The position numbers and the translations under genes were made by a program. Below, piece by piece: positions 12,320 to 25,671 of a stretch of DNA of 64,000 nt. This DNA comes from Diploscapter coronatus (taxonomy: Eukaryota; Nematoda; Chromadorea; Rhabditida; Rhabditidae): positions 17,065,249-17,129,248 of the forward strand of contig OZ038423.1 in the NCBI GenBank assembly GCA_964036155.1, written 5' to 3'. How positions within the stretch are numbered: position 1 is the first letter of the stretch; each line of letters opens with the position of its first letter. The notes under the pieces are model-generated. The model searched no databases and was not told the DNA's origin. It worked only from the letters and a program-made list of their open reading frames with translations.

Positions 12320-15300
12320 ATGCGAGTTCGTCGATTCGGCGATCAGGACTACGACAAATTGAAAAAGTTGGTTTGTTTATGTTTTTTGGTTTTTATCGAT
12401 TATTGTTGAAAATTAGTAAAGATTAGATTTGTACGATAGATCGCAAATTGTTATTGGCAGTTGGAAAAATGTTAACTAATTTAATAAAGTCGCAAATTTC
12501 GTTTCTATTAGTTGACCTCTAAACTTTCCGCCTGAACAATGCCATTTACTACAAATTTCGAGTGAAATGCATTCATTCAAGTTAAATGTTTCGGTGAAAT
12601 CTAGTGCTATTTTACAGTTCAATTTGGCGAAAAGTGCATCGAGTGAAACGGGGCAAACTGGAGTCATAAATTTGTCATACGCACTAATTGCCATCCCGAA
12701 TTATAGGAACTGTGCCAAGGGCGGTCATTTATTCGTGGATACATTATTTTCACCCACAAATGCATCTCTATTCCTCGAACAAGGACGAAGTTCGGATATC
12801 GTTTGGAAGAGACCAGCTGTAATTTTTTTTCTATTTAAAAAATTTTTGACCTCCCATATTTCTGTTTATTTATTCACTAATTGCTTGGCTATCGGTTGAT
12901 TGATTGCATTGTTCTGATCACATAAATTATCTGCAAGTTTCACTGCAGAAAACAGGCAAAAAAGTGAGGCAGATCGAGAGGTTGCTGCAAGAAAAGAAGG
13001 AGGGAAGTGAAAGTATGAAAAGGGGATGATGCAAAGAAGGAGTTCGGCAAACAGCAAGCAAATCTGTTGACCGAATGCGGAGCTGCTGAATTGCAAGAGT
13101 GAACAGACCATGGAAGGGAAGCTCACAGAGTTTGATCATTAGAGATGTGACGTAACCATTTCGCGTATTTTGACTAATGCAAAGATGAAAGAGTTCTGCG
13201 AATAAGACCTAATTTTGTAAATCAATATCTAAATCAAACTAGCATTGTACATTGCAAGTTGTATCGATGAAATTTTAGTTTTACAAAATAGCAATTTTAT
13301 CGATCATTGAAACAATCAGATAATCATATAAATGCAGGAATTGCACGAGAATCCCCACTTATTTGTGGAAGGCGCCAGTCCGAATGATGTGACTCAAGGC
13401 ACTCTTGGAAACTGCTGGTTCGTTTCTGCTTGCAGTGCTCTTACTCACAATAGTTCACTTCTAGACAAGGTAAATTGTAGATTTCGTAAAAATAGAACCA
13501 TCTATTGTTTCAAATTATTTGCATATACAGTCAAAATTTTGGTGCTTTTTTCTTAAACTAACTTTATTTCTTTTGAAAAGTTACTTCTAACGAAGCAGTT
13601 TTCACTTTGTAGCTTATCTAGACGTCAAGTTTATGCTAACTTATACAAAAATATCATAGTTTTAGTTTTATTAATCCTGTATTCATCGATCGCTAAATAT
13701 AATATTTCGAATAATATAAATATCAATTCCAGGTGATTCCTGATGCTGAAAAACAAGAATGGAGTACCAAGAATATTTATGCGGGTATTTTCCGATTCAG
13801 ATTTTGGAGATTTGGTGAATGGGTTGAGTTGGTTGTCGATGATTTACTTCCTACAAGGTCAGTTCTTTTCTCGAAACGAATTGTTCTTTCTTATTTATTA
13901 ATTTATTTTGTCTTTGTTAATTAGAATGCAGTAAAAACTCGGTAATATTTTCCTTACATATTCAATCCCAGGCAGTTTCTATAGGACGACCCCTTTCTAC
14001 TAAATGACGGACTTTTTCTTTCCTTTCCAAATGCTATTTCTTTTTACAGATTCTCGAAAGAAATAGCATTTGGGAAAGAAAGAAAAGTCTGTCATTTAGT
14101 AGGAAGGAAGTCATCATTTAATAATAAATGAGTCGTCATATAGTTATTGCCTCAGTCTCATGTATGTGAGATTCTAAAATAAAATTATTCATTATTCTCA
14201 ACATTTGTAGCAACATGTTGAATACTCATACAGGAAATTTCAAGTTCAGAATCTGTTTCTTGTGTTGTTTTAGTGAACTTTACTTTTAGAAATGGTAAAC
14301 TACTATTCGCTCGCTCAAAGACTGAAAACGAATTCTGGAGTGCTCTGTTGGAGAAGGCATTTGCTAAGTACTTTCATCCTTGCCATTTACGATGCCTCAA
14401 TTGGTGATTTCAGACTTTATGGCTGTTACGAGAATTTAGTCGGAGGTCATTTGAGCGATGCCTTGCAAGACGTGTCCGGCGGGGTTGCTGAGACTATTAG
14501 CGTCGGAAAATTCCTTAAGAGTGTAAGGAAAAAGTAACACACCTTTTATTTATTTATTCTTCTTCAGGACTATAATGATTCATCCTGTAATTTGTTCAAC
14601 AATTTGAGAACAGCCTTTGATTCCCAAGCTCTGATTGTGGCTGCTATTGCTGTAAGAAGCTCACATTCGATGATTGCATATTATTCTTAGTATTCAGGCT
14701 CGAACGAAAGAAGAAATCGAGCAGACATTGGATTGCGGACTCGTCAAGGGGCATGCCTATGCAGTGACTGCTGTGAAGATCGTCGAACTCGAATCAAGCA
14801 ACCGAATCGCAACTATTTCGTAAGAAATTTTCTGAACATCTTCTAACGGTTTTCATTTATCATAAGTGAGGATAGGTTTCAGATAAATTTAGTTGGTTTT
14901 GTAAGCATAGTAGTCGATATTCCGGACAAATAAACACTCGCATTCCTTTTGGCCGTTACTAACTTACCTTAATTTATTATATGCAAATTTCTAATAATTT
15001 ACGATGATCATCGGATTTTTATTAGAGCAAATTGTTGTTTCAGTAGTCACATCCTTGGCAATTCTCGGAAGCAGAAACTAATTCGGCTGCAGAATCCTTG
15101 GGGGGAGAAGGAGTGGAATGGACCGTATTCTGACAACAGCAGGGAATGGGATTTCGTTTCTGACAAGCAGAAGAAGGACTTGGGAATTACTGTCGACGAG
15201 GATGGAGAATTCTGGTATATCTCTATCAATTATTAAAGTTTTTTTTTGCCATATTTGACATTATTAGGATGCCATGGGAAAGTTTCGTGCAATACTTTAC

Positions 15301-17031
15301 CGACATTTCGATGTGCCAACTATTTAACACAAGCGTATTCTCATTGTCTAAAAGGTGAGCTATTTTTATCGGCGTTCTTTATTACGACTATTTTCCGCCT
15401 CAGATATAATGAGCAAATATTCTTCGGTGAATGGAGCAATCACGGGGCGAAGAGTGGAGCTCCGAAGGACAGGGCTGGGGGGTGCTATAATTTTGCTGCC
15501 ACGTTCTGTAGCAATCCACAGGTAATTTTATTAGTGTTGTCCTAAAATCATCTTTGTCTTCATTTAACTTTGAACCGTGCCAATTTTTAGTACATATTTG
15601 ATGTAGACACACCGAACACGGATATAATGTTCGCGTTAACACAGAAGGATATGAACGAGGGACAGAAGAGAAGGGATCCTTACATCACAATTGGACTTCA
15701 TTTAATGAAGGTGGAGGCTAACAGGAAACATCGTGTACATCAAGTATGTAATATTCACCTTATTTATTTATTTTTTTAACTTATTTAATTCCACTTTTCT
15801 TCTCGTAGATAGACTAAAAGGAAAAAAGTTTTCTCAAGTAATTTGCTTTTTGAAGATCATGTTCAAGACCAAATTGAAAAATAATATGATAATCTTTAAT
15901 ACCCCACTAAATATTTACTGATATGAATTTCATCTTGTCACAATCTATTCTCGGATAATGCGACTTCATTTTATATGATGCAAGAACATTTCTATGAGAC
16001 TTTTCTCTTACCTCAGTAATTAGATATGTGAGAGAATTTGGGAAGTTTGTGCACATCTCTCTAATTGATATGCAATTGTTATCGTCTTTCAGCCGATGCA
16101 GCAAATCGCTCTGTCCAATTATGCAACAGCCCGTTCCGTGTTCATGCACCTGCGCTCTCTCGATGTGGGCAGATACGTTCTGCTGCCGACCACATTCGCC
16201 CCCAAGGAACAAACCACTTATATGTTGAGAATATACACGCCACAGAAAGTCAAACTCGTCGAATTGACAAAGGTATATCGTTATGAGATACCAAGCGTAT
16301 TATAATTATAGCCACATTTTGGTTCACTTTTCAATTCAATTTTAAGCAAGCAATAGCTATTCTATGTTTTTCCTTCCAGAATCTAATCAAATTAAATCAC
16401 ACAATAGCCTTTTCATTAAAACTTTCGAAAAATATATCGCGTAATAATTTCACACTAAATAATTTTGTATCTCTCATCAGTTCGGCTGTGATTATGATCG
16501 ACCACGTACCTGAAATTGATTATTATGAATTATGATTTCAGCACGCACCAAATGCTCCATTATTTGGCTGTGCTTCGCCAACGAACATTTGCAGAGTAAT
16601 TATTGAACGGGCTGCTATCGATGCTGTTACAAGTAATCAAGCTTTTTTGATTTTTATTTAGATTATTTCCAACGATTTTAGACGAACAAATTTATTGCAT
16701 ATTACATTCCGAAGGCAAGAAATTTCGCACCACGAGTGTGCCTGCCGGAGCTCAGTGGGACGCACAATATCTCTTCCATAAGTAAATTACTCACGTTTCT
16801 TTCAAAAAGAATATTTTATCTTGAAGATCATCAAAACGGATACCATTTCGAGTGGAAATCTGGAAGAACACAAAACTGGCTCGGGACGAATTGCTATGTG
16901 CAGCAGAGTTGACAGTGCTGATTGACAACGATAAGCGGCCTCTCGAATTGACTCTGCTCTCCCCACAAGGAGTCAGATCTGGAGTGCTCTATGTTAATGT
17001 CGCTGCTTATGACGATTCTATGTATTTGTAA
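12320..17031 (+). CDS. tra-3: TRA-3-like calpain cysteine protease (calpain-5 type)
   Basis: Calcium-dependent cysteine protease. In C. elegans TRA-3 acts in sex determination by cleaving TRA-2; that role here is inference. Sixteen exons, all in phase: 12320-12366, 12707-12818, 13338-13469, 13733-13857, 14290-14367, 14414-14522, 14568-14651, 14698-14819, 15044-15214, 15268-15354, 15404-15521, 15591-15743, 16093-16272, 16542-16632, 16682-16781, 16827-17031. The product is 637 residues (human CAPN5 640). The full catalytic triad is present: Cys in QGTLGNCWF, His in [10 protein letters not shown], Asn in [11 protein letters not shown]. The C2-like domain III follows, then a C-terminal C2 domain ending DDSMYL. 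There are no EF hands, as expected for this subclass. The 13858-14289 intron holds a foldback repeat. The start follows the family's DQDY N-terminus; the acceptor-like sequence before it is weak. Confidence 0.95.
13991..14108. repeat. Foldback (inverted repeat) in a tra-3 intron
   Basis: Two arms of about 50 bp (13992-14044 and 14056-14107) are near-complementary: ctactaaatgacgg..tttccaaatgctatttc pairs with gaaatagcatttggg..gtcatttagtag. The loop is about 10 nt. This is likely a small MITE-type foldback element within the 432-nt intron 13858-14289. No clear target-site duplication was identified. Confidence 0.75.
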
Positions 17032-18079
17032 GTTAGTACAATCATGCAGATTATGTGGTAAACAAGTTTCAAATGATTATCATCTACATCTGAATTTTCT
17101 ATGCACCTCAAAATAAAGGTTTTTGATAGGAGAAAAGCCAAACATGATATTGATGCATATTTGACAAATATTAAATCGGTTTGAGGTGCACAGTATTCAG
17201 ATGAATTCATATTTTTCGACAAAGCATTGTCATATCCGATCTCACAATCAACCTTTCCTAAAACACTTTTCATTTAATTCCCAAACCTATCCTCTACAAC
17301 GTCTTTGTTGTCACGCAAAATGAAATTTTTCCACAATCATATAATGCAGTTTTCAGAAAACATTAGGCATTTTTAGCGAAATAATTTTTCAGTTACCATC
17401 AAATATCGACATTATTTGTTGTTTATCGATAATTTGGAATAGCTTGATTCAAAAAATACCTAATTTTTTGATTTAGAAAATTACGTTAGATCAAGTTAGG
17501 CTAATTATCGATTTTCATTATTATTATTATTATTTTGAAAGAAAAAATATACGAAAACGGGCCCTTATTCAAAGTGGTATTATATTTTATTTGATGATGA
17601 AAAACTGTACACATTGCCTTATGAATACGATTATGCCTTCAAAAATTACTATTGGTCAGTGATAAGAAGATTTGACAAATTTTATTTATTTGAAGTTCAT
17701 TTTGAAAAATAAATTTAAAGCAAGCATAAAATTTAACCCGTAATGTTTTGATTGATTGAAGAAAATAGTTGAATCTCGGAAATTTATAATAATGACGAAA
17801 TATCCAGGAATATACTAATATTATCGTGGTTCAAATGAAGACTAACTTCGTTTTAGTCTTCAATTCGCATGAAAAGTGTGATACGAGCTTATTTGATCTG
17901 AAGAATGAATGCGTAAAATAACCTATCTTTCACATACATAGAATAGTTTGGCAGTTCGTTTTCTGAAGGGAAATCATCGAGTTTGTTAGAAAGACACCGA
18001 ATAATCTTCGTAGATAGACTATGATAAATCATTAAAATATCTTAGAATGATCCTATGAACAGACATAATAGACTTCAAA
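17032..18079. other. Convergent intergenic region, tra-3 / stomatin-like
   Basis: No gene is recognised. It is AT-rich 3' flank for both neighbours, with an aataaa-like hexamer near 17113 usable by tra-3 and a short TTA/ATT trinucleotide run at 17516-17534. Confidence 0.5.
17516..17534. repeat. ATT trinucleotide microsatellite
   Basis: About six tandem ATT units in noncoding DNA between tra-3 and the stomatin-like gene. Confidence 0.7.
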
Positions 18080-20525
18080 CTACTTAATCCAGTGTCTGAT
18101 GAGATCAATAGGAATAGGAAACACTATTGTGCTATTTCTCTCAGCCGAAATGGAATTGAGCGTCTGCAGGTATCTGAGCTGCAGGGCCGCAGGAGATTCG
18201 GCAATAACTGTGGCTGCTTCTCGCAATGCGCGCGATGCCAGTTGTTCGCCCTCTGCAGCAATCACCTTGGCACGCGCTTCACGTGTCGCTTCGGCTTCTG
18301 CTGCCATCGCTCGTTGTAACTAAACTATTCGTTATTTTTTGAGAACATATTGTTTTGTTAAGGAGATGACTGCGCGGTCAGAAAATGTTCCCTTTCTGTA
18401 CATTTTTGGCTAATCTTTGATAAAGTGCATTTATCAAATTTTTCAGTTTCTTATGATAACGTGATAAAGACAATAACGAGAAATCTTAATACAAAAGTAA
18501 GTAATCATAGAAATCTGTATTTTCAGTCGGCAATGCCTTCTTCACGACAAAAGTGCGCATTGCTCTATCCTATCCTCGGAATCCTAGTCGCTCAATTTAG
18601 CATAAGTTTGAATAATTCCAAAACTTTCTAGGCAACTATTTAAAACTATAATATATGCCAATAATACTATCCAAAAATTCGGTGATAAAAAAGGATCATA
18701 TCAGAAGTTGGGTAATGCACGAATGGACATTCTTTATCTCTTTATTGAGGATCTTCAGGGAAAATGTGGCAGCACAGGTTTCATTTTATTTATCATTCAG
18801 AAGAGAATAATGACCCTGAATAAGATCAGTACTTCTGAACTCAATTCGGAGCTTACAAGGAGAGCTCACCTAATGCCATACCGTTTTTCTGCTAATTTTT
18901 CGCCAATTGGGGTTTTGGCATTTTCATATGTCCTGATCGCGAATCTATAGTCAAAGTACAATCGTGCCTTTCAGGGCGTTTGAAACCCATCAATTTATTT
19001 CATGGAGTAGAGATGATTGAAGAATGATATATAATAATTTTTAATTCCACTTTTGCATGCTATTTTCTCACGTTGCAAGTTCTCTGAATATCCAAGAACA
19101 GGAAGGTCACGTCTTCATTTTTTTGCTTCAGATTCGTGATCAGACAGGCAACTAATAAAAAATAGTGCCGTATTACTGCGAAGTAGGACCGTTATTAATA
19201 AAATTAGTACGACACAAATTCAACGAATATGTATATTTTAAGTCAGTTAAGAAAGTAAGAGCTTACCTATAGGGCATGCGGTGGGGATTTAGTAATAGAA
19301 TGTTAGATATCAAACTTTTCAGCTAAGAAAACTCATATGGTGATAATTTTATAGACTTTTTATTAGATATATGAAAACTCTTATTGGTCAAAACTTATGA
19401 AAAAACGTGATATTAGATGAGTTCTCCTTGTTATGCCCAATTAACTAGAGTTCGAGTCAGTTGAGTTCGTTCAGTTTTTTTAAAGATCAACTTGAAAATT
19501 TTAGCGAGCTTGAATTTTAATTCATTTTCACTTACAACAGGCATGCGCAGGATTAATTTAATGAGTTACGTACCTGAACGGGAAGCCTAACGTCCTTGAT
19601 CTCGACTCGTTCTACTTTAATTCCCCACGATTCAGTGGCTTCATCCAACAGACTCTGAAGCCCAATTGCCAGACTTTCTCTGTCTGAGAGAATCTCGGAA
19701 AGAGATCGCGTGCCCAGCATATTTCGGAGAGTTGTTTGCGCTAATAACCTAAAAAATTCAAAATTTCGCCGATTTATCAAATTATAACCACTTAAGGATA
19801 ATTTTTCATAGTCTCCGAAATATCATTAGAAACAAAAAATAGTTTATTTACCTTGTAGAACCGTGCGCATTTTCAATGTTCGCGACGCTGACAGTTGCAT
19901 TAGAAACTCGATAGTAAACAACTGCATCGACTGAGGTCGTCACGGAATCTTTTGTCAAAATCTAAATTTTTGATATTAATTATGCTATAAAATATAGGGT
20001 TGATACCTCTTGCGGGGGTACGGAAAACGAAACGGTACGAAGATCAACTTTTGTATAGGTTTCTATACAAGGAAGCACGAAGAATATACCCGGTCCTTTG
20101 GCACCTCCTCCTTAAATAATTCGATGGATTACTGAAACGCGATAAATTTAGTATAAAATACCTATTAATCGACCTAACCGAAAGATAACCGCTCTTTCGT
20201 ACTCCTAAATTTTAGGAACTATTAATAAGATTAGTAAAAAGGGCGGCGTAGCGCAGTGGTTGTGTGTTACTGCCTGCAGCCTAGGGTCTCAAGTTCGGCC
20301 CCCGCCCTCACCCAAACCAAGGGGGTTAAGAAATGTTGGTAGTGGATCAAACCACGAAAAATTAGCCTAAAATCCCTCGGCTGTTGTACACAACAACAGT
20401 CTGTCCTCGGGACGGGCCACTAGTCCTGTGTGGCTAGGATAGGCCGACTGTCCCAATAAGAAGGCTGAGCTTCATTACGAGCTTGAGGGTAGCCGACCCC
20501 ACCCAGTGGGAATAATAAGGCTAGG

Positions 20526-20561
<36 letters not shown>

Positions 20562-23500
20562 GATTAGTAAAACTGAATATGCACCTGGACAACTTTTATG
20601 CAGAAGCATATCGATATGGGAAACGTCATCAGAATGATGAGCCATGACAGGAACATGAAAAGCCATCCACAGAATCCAAGACCTGATAAATTTATAACCT
20701 GTACTTGAACCGGGAAGTTAATATTCAACCTGCATCATAGTGTTCGGGATTAATGTGCTTCGGATAGTAGGAGAGTTTGAGTTGAGCGAGAGATTGTCTC
20801 CGGGCTTCGCGCTCTTCTTTCGCAAATATGAGAGGATTTAAGGTGAATCTAAAATTAATCTCATATTTTCGAATATTTAGTTTGATACCTTCCCAGAACA
20901 CCCATTTTTGCCTACTTGTTTATTCTTTTCATCTCATTTTTAAAAGATCTCGACTCCTTCCCAATTTAAGTGCTAGTATTTGTACGTAGTTGTTGTATGT
21001 GATGTATGAGGGATTTGTTAGTGTTTTCTATTTCAGTAGTAGAACCGCTCTTCCTTTCCATTTATTCTCCATTTCACTCCCAAAAAAGACCTCGTGTCTG
21101 TTTTTTCTACTATGCAATTCTTCATGCGCAGCAGCTGCTCGTTGTGCAGACAAAAAATCAGAATTAAGCCTAGGAGTTTATGATTCGCGACCCATTAAAT
21201 TAAACAATGAACTTGGGATTAAGGCTTTTCTCGAATAAATAAAGAATGACTAAAGAATGAAGAATTATACGAAAGGTCGATTTTTAATGCAAAATAACTA
21301 TTTTTGAAATAAATTTTCTAGATATCAGATGCAAATGAATTTCGATTATTTTAACAGAAAGAATGCATACAGTGCTTGACCTGATCGGCGTCTTTTTTCA
21401 GAAGAGAAATAACCTTTCATAATTGCGTTATTTTTTTTTAGAATATTTTACCCATTGAAAAATTCTAAAAAATATTCTAATAATCCTACAAAGCAGATTT
21501 TTTTTCAAAATTTATCATAAAATGAGAAACAAATATTTCTAAGAGTTTTATGATGCTTCGCCAGCACAAAAGACAGAGAAAGCAGTGTTATAGAATATGG
21601 AATCGTCATGAAATATAGTGCACGTGCCAGTATAAATTTTAAAATTTCTTTAATAGTCAAAATTCCCCTATTTTTCATCAATTAATTGAAGTTCAGCAGA
21701 AAAAATCCACCTTCTTCCAGTTCTGCCCCTGTGCTGCGGCACTTCGATCTGAATATCTTCGGTTCTTTCGTCCTCCCCCATTAGCCTCTCAGATTCGTTA
21801 GAGGAGTGTTCTCCAGAATGGCTCTCTGCAAATCATTGTCATTTTGAGATGCAAAGGGAGGATTAATGTCCTGTCAGATTTATTTGTTTCAAATTTCGAA
21901 CAATTTCATACTTGACACATGAATTATTTAGGCACTAGATCTAACCAACTGAGTAATTTTGCATAATTGTACAAAAATCAATTTAGAAAATTTAAAAAGA
22001 AAAATTCTTGAAACTGCAGGATAAAGAATGAGTTTTCCGCTAATGAAATATCAAAGCCACATGAATTTGTGATATGCCTTGTCTTGTCTTGTCTGGATAA
22101 GGATATTCCTGCTCTTTGCTCTCCCATAGCTAAAGTCCATCCACATGTCCATTTGATGAAGTTCTTCCCAACATTTTCCTAATCTCCCCTATGCGCCTCG
22201 CATATCCCTAATTTGACTCGAAAGCCATTCAGGCCATCAGCCCTTGTGCCCCTTCCTCTTTTCCCTTCCTCATTTCGCAGTTCTTCTCAACCCGGTGATC
22301 AAGTTAGCCGCTGCCCTCCCAGGAAGATGGCCACTCTGCCAGTCAGTCCCTGTCCCTGAATCTCCCTGGGGACAGACAAGCCAATTCACCTGAGGGAAAC
22401 GACACATTTCAGTTACACTTCACAAAATGCATTAGGGATAATTCGACAAGTAAGGCGTTTATAAATAGAAAAGAAATACTGGAAGCTATTGCCGAAGATA
22501 GGAAAAGAAGGATATCTGCGCATCACTGCAAGGCTGTGGCGCCAAGCAAAGCAATGGAATTGGTTGTGTTTTTGGACGACAGGCGTCTTCTCCTATCTTT
22601 CTGTCTGCCTCCATTCTGGCTGCAACTCACAAAGACGCTAATCACATTTCCATTTCACTCGCTTATTATTATCCACTCGTCTCTATTTTTCATAGCCTTA
22701 TTACTGCATTTAGCTCTTCTCAGAAAAAGCACAATTGATTTGGGGGAATTTGGAAAAGCGGAGAAGATACGTACGAATTTGTACAAATATTTTTCGCTAG
22801 ATTTAGTTTGAGTTTCAGGTTCAAAGAATAATGTTGGATACAAAGTGCATTGCATAAATCAATCAGCCCATAGCACAGGATGAGACTATTCTGAATCTGA
22901 ACACATTTTAGAGCAAATTTATGTAAGTAGTAAGTGAGAGAATGTGCCAGTGTCTAAGAATTTGTCGAGTTACTGAATGTAAATAGGGGGTCGAATTTCA
23001 TCGGTCGGACTGCATAAAGTCAATGATCAAAAAATGAGATCGACAAGGGGAGTTGATGAGAAAAAAGAAAGGAATTGCAACAATAAACAGACGGAATGGA
23101 ATGGGAGACAGGAGGACGCAGAGCAAGGGGCCGAGGTCCATTGGAAATGCACACTCTTCACTTCTTCACCGCTCCATTCCTCACTCTTCATCCTTTACAC
23201 GGAGGTCTGGCAGAAGAGAGTTGGGAAAACAACTGACAACTCCCAAACAAGGAGAGAAGACTGGAAGGGTGATTATCACAATTTGTAACGTCTACATTGT
23301 AGTATTCAAGAAGTTGTGCTTCTTTTTGAAAATCCAAATGAGCGAAGATGATAGAGAATAGATGGTTTGCGAAATGATTGTGGTTATTGTTACTGATAAT
23401 AAAGTCGGAACAAAATCTCAAATGTAAAATTAAACACATCCAAGAGGATTGTTCGCATATTCAGGCGTTAAAAATAATAGCCGTTAATCATAGAAAGTCG

Positions 23501-25671
23501 ATTTTCATTCAAGAAAGAAGAAGCTGGAGATAAAAGCTGCCGGTTTCGAGTAGAAAAAAACGCTGAAAACGACACATCCGGAAGAAACAGAAACTGCGCA
23601 GAAAATAGAAGAAAATGACTGCGAAAGAAGAAGAGAAGATTACGAGATGAACAGACGGAAAAGGGGACGGAAATCCGGATTGGTCCGGATAAAGAGTAAG
23701 GCATCGCATGAAAAGCAAACAGCACAAAACAAATTAAACCAAACGGCTATTGACACCTCATTAATCTAAGAAAAGTAGTAATTTGAAGGCTAAAAGTCAT
23801 ATAAAGCAGTTAAAAATAATGGTATAAAATGAACATTCATGTAAGATGAAAATGTCACATGGTTGGAGATATTTTTTGCATAATGATCATAATTATTTAG
23901 GAAATATAGAGAATGGCGGGTTAAAAGTAGGTAGAGTCTTCAAGTGAACATGCTAAACCGCATTTCTAGAGGAAATTTTTAGATAGAAATGTTGTTCTGG
24001 TTGTGAATAAAGCAATTGCGAAGAATCAGTTTTAAAGAATCAAAATTTTCTAAATTAAGAAAATCTTCAAGACTGACCATTCAAAATGAACACATTTTTG
24101 ACATAGAAAAGCTGTTTGTGTATTTTCCTGCTTAAACATTTTGGGCTGACTTTTGTCACAAGATCATTTTATCAGATTTATTGACGATTTAGATGTATAC
24201 TTTGATGAACTTTTGGGTTTGAAGGATACCTCCTTCTCAAATGTTCGATTTCAAACTACCAAGCTTCTAACAAGAATGCATTTCTGCAAAGAGGCGGAGC
24301 CTAAGAATTATAGTTATCAGCAAAGTTATGACAATGTTTCTATTAGGATTATATGTAGCATGTCATCATTAGCAATAATCTCCAAGGTAGTTATTATTGT
24401 AAATAATAGCACGAAAAATTTCGACGAATTATCAATTATGCATAATATAATCAATAAATATTTCAATATACAATAAAAACTTACGTTCATCGAATGGATC
24501 AACTACTTCGAGGAATTCCATGAGTGCATCTGACTATGACAGAGAATACACCCTGCTTGTGCTATAATGGAATGGGGATGCAAATAGCTGGAAACAGAAT
24601 GAGGAGCAGAATTTTATTAGAAACGCGTAGTGACAAATGAGTGGTAGCTAGGAGAGGGACTATTACCATATAAAGAGGCTTTGTCAAAGGCAAAAAGTAG
24701 TTAGGGTGGACAGTAGTTTGGATCAGATGAGATTTCTGAATGAAAATAGAGCCAAAAGCAGGCTGATGGTCGGGTTGAATGGGCTGAAGTACGATGGGAG
24801 GAGTTTAAGATGACAGAGGACAGAGAAGGGAGGAATAAAGGAAGGAGGAATGATACTTCTCGGACAGAGAGGGAAATGGTTGAGGAGAATAGGAAGGAAG
24901 CGAGATGGCGAGATGGACATGACTGGCATTGGCATTGGAATGGAATTACAGACACGCAAAGCATATAAATGGGCACGATTTGATGAAGGACGACTTGTTG
25001 ATAGAGCAAATGGGCTAATGAGGCAATAGGACTGGTGATCGACGCAAGTTTAGTGGTCAGTAATCTACACTCCGTCAAGAAAGTATAAGACACCCCAGAG
25101 TTAGGCAATATGAGTCATGCTGAACGTCGGGACGACCTGAAACCTAGCTAGAGCAATCCAGAGGTGTCTTATACTTTCTTAACGGAGTGTATTTATGGGA
25201 AAGGCTGAGGGAATGCAATGAGCCAAGTTAAGAGGTTGTAAGGGGAGAGATTCATCATTCTCGGGCAGGCTGCAAGGCAGAAGGAACATGAATGAATGAA
25301 TGCAGTACGGGAGAAGATCGGTCATAAGCAGCATGACAACACACAAGGAAGGTTGTTTGTTCTGTGAAACGAAATCTGCAAGTAGAGGGATGAGCGGCAA
25401 TGGCCTGTTCAAAGACTCAATTGCCCGTGAAAAAGCAGGGGAATTCGAAAAACGAAAACTACTGGACGAAGATGCGTCGCAAGAAGAAATAATAATAAGA
25501 AGATTGATGAAAATATTCAACAAATCCGAAGGATAAATAAGCTCTGCTTCGATAGCTGCATTAGGCATTAGGCTTACCAATCTGATCGCTGAACGAGATT
25601 CTCCCCGGAGAGGGCCGTCGGACTTTCGGGTTTTTCTTGCTCTTCTGCGACTTGCTTCCACCCCAACTCAT
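18080..25671 (-). CDS. Stomatin/MEC-2-family membrane scaffold protein
   Basis: SPFH/prohibitin-domain protein of the stomatin family; nematode relatives (MEC-2, UNC-1, STO proteins) modulate ion channels at the plasma membrane. Exons on the minus strand: 25671-25578, 24529-24485, 21825-21711, 20848-20730, 20682-20585, 20204-20162, 20110-20007, 19961-19852, 19748-19574, 18319-18080, about 380 residues. The cytoplasmic N-terminus starts [16 protein letters not shown] and is joined through an acidic Ser/Glu-rich stretch. The membrane hairpin includes [20 protein letters not shown], then [23 protein letters not shown], the SPFH core, and [20 protein letters not shown]. It ends [13 protein letters not shown]. 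All phases match. The core is certain. The first three exons rest on phase continuity and coding-like sequence rather than strong homology. The 5' introns are large (1.05 and 2.66 kb). The intron 20205-20584 carries a SINE. Confidence 0.88.
20221..20572 (+). mobile_element. tRNA-derived SINE with 19-bp target-site duplication
   Basis: The body (20240-20553) starts with a tRNA-like head: box A-like tagcgcagtggttgtg and box B-like aagttcggcccc about 45 nt apart. An unrelated middle region and a poly(A) run of about 30 nt follow. The flanks attaataagattagtaaaa at 20221-20239 and 20554-20572 are identical, a perfect 19-bp duplication of the kind LINE machinery makes. It lies antisense inside a stomatin-like intron. 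Removing the body plus one repeat leaves a 47-nt intron, the normal size here. The intact duplication and long A-tail point to a recent insertion. Confidence 0.93.
25066..25191. mobile_element. 122-bp MITE with TA target duplication
   Basis: Terminal inverted repeats of about 28 bp begin CACTCCGTCAAGAAAG at 25068 and end with the matching complement at 25189, with one or two mismatches. TA dinucleotides flank both ends. The TA target and terminal sequence fit a non-autonomous Tc1/mariner-superfamily element. It carries no ORF and sits in the first intron (24530-25577) of the stomatin-like gene. Confidence 0.85.

Noticed and set aside
25179..25661. 160-codon minus-strand frame
   Set aside because: It overlaps the stomatin-like first exon in the wrong frame and reads through its splice donor. 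The alternative frame [10 protein letters not shown].. fits the gene.
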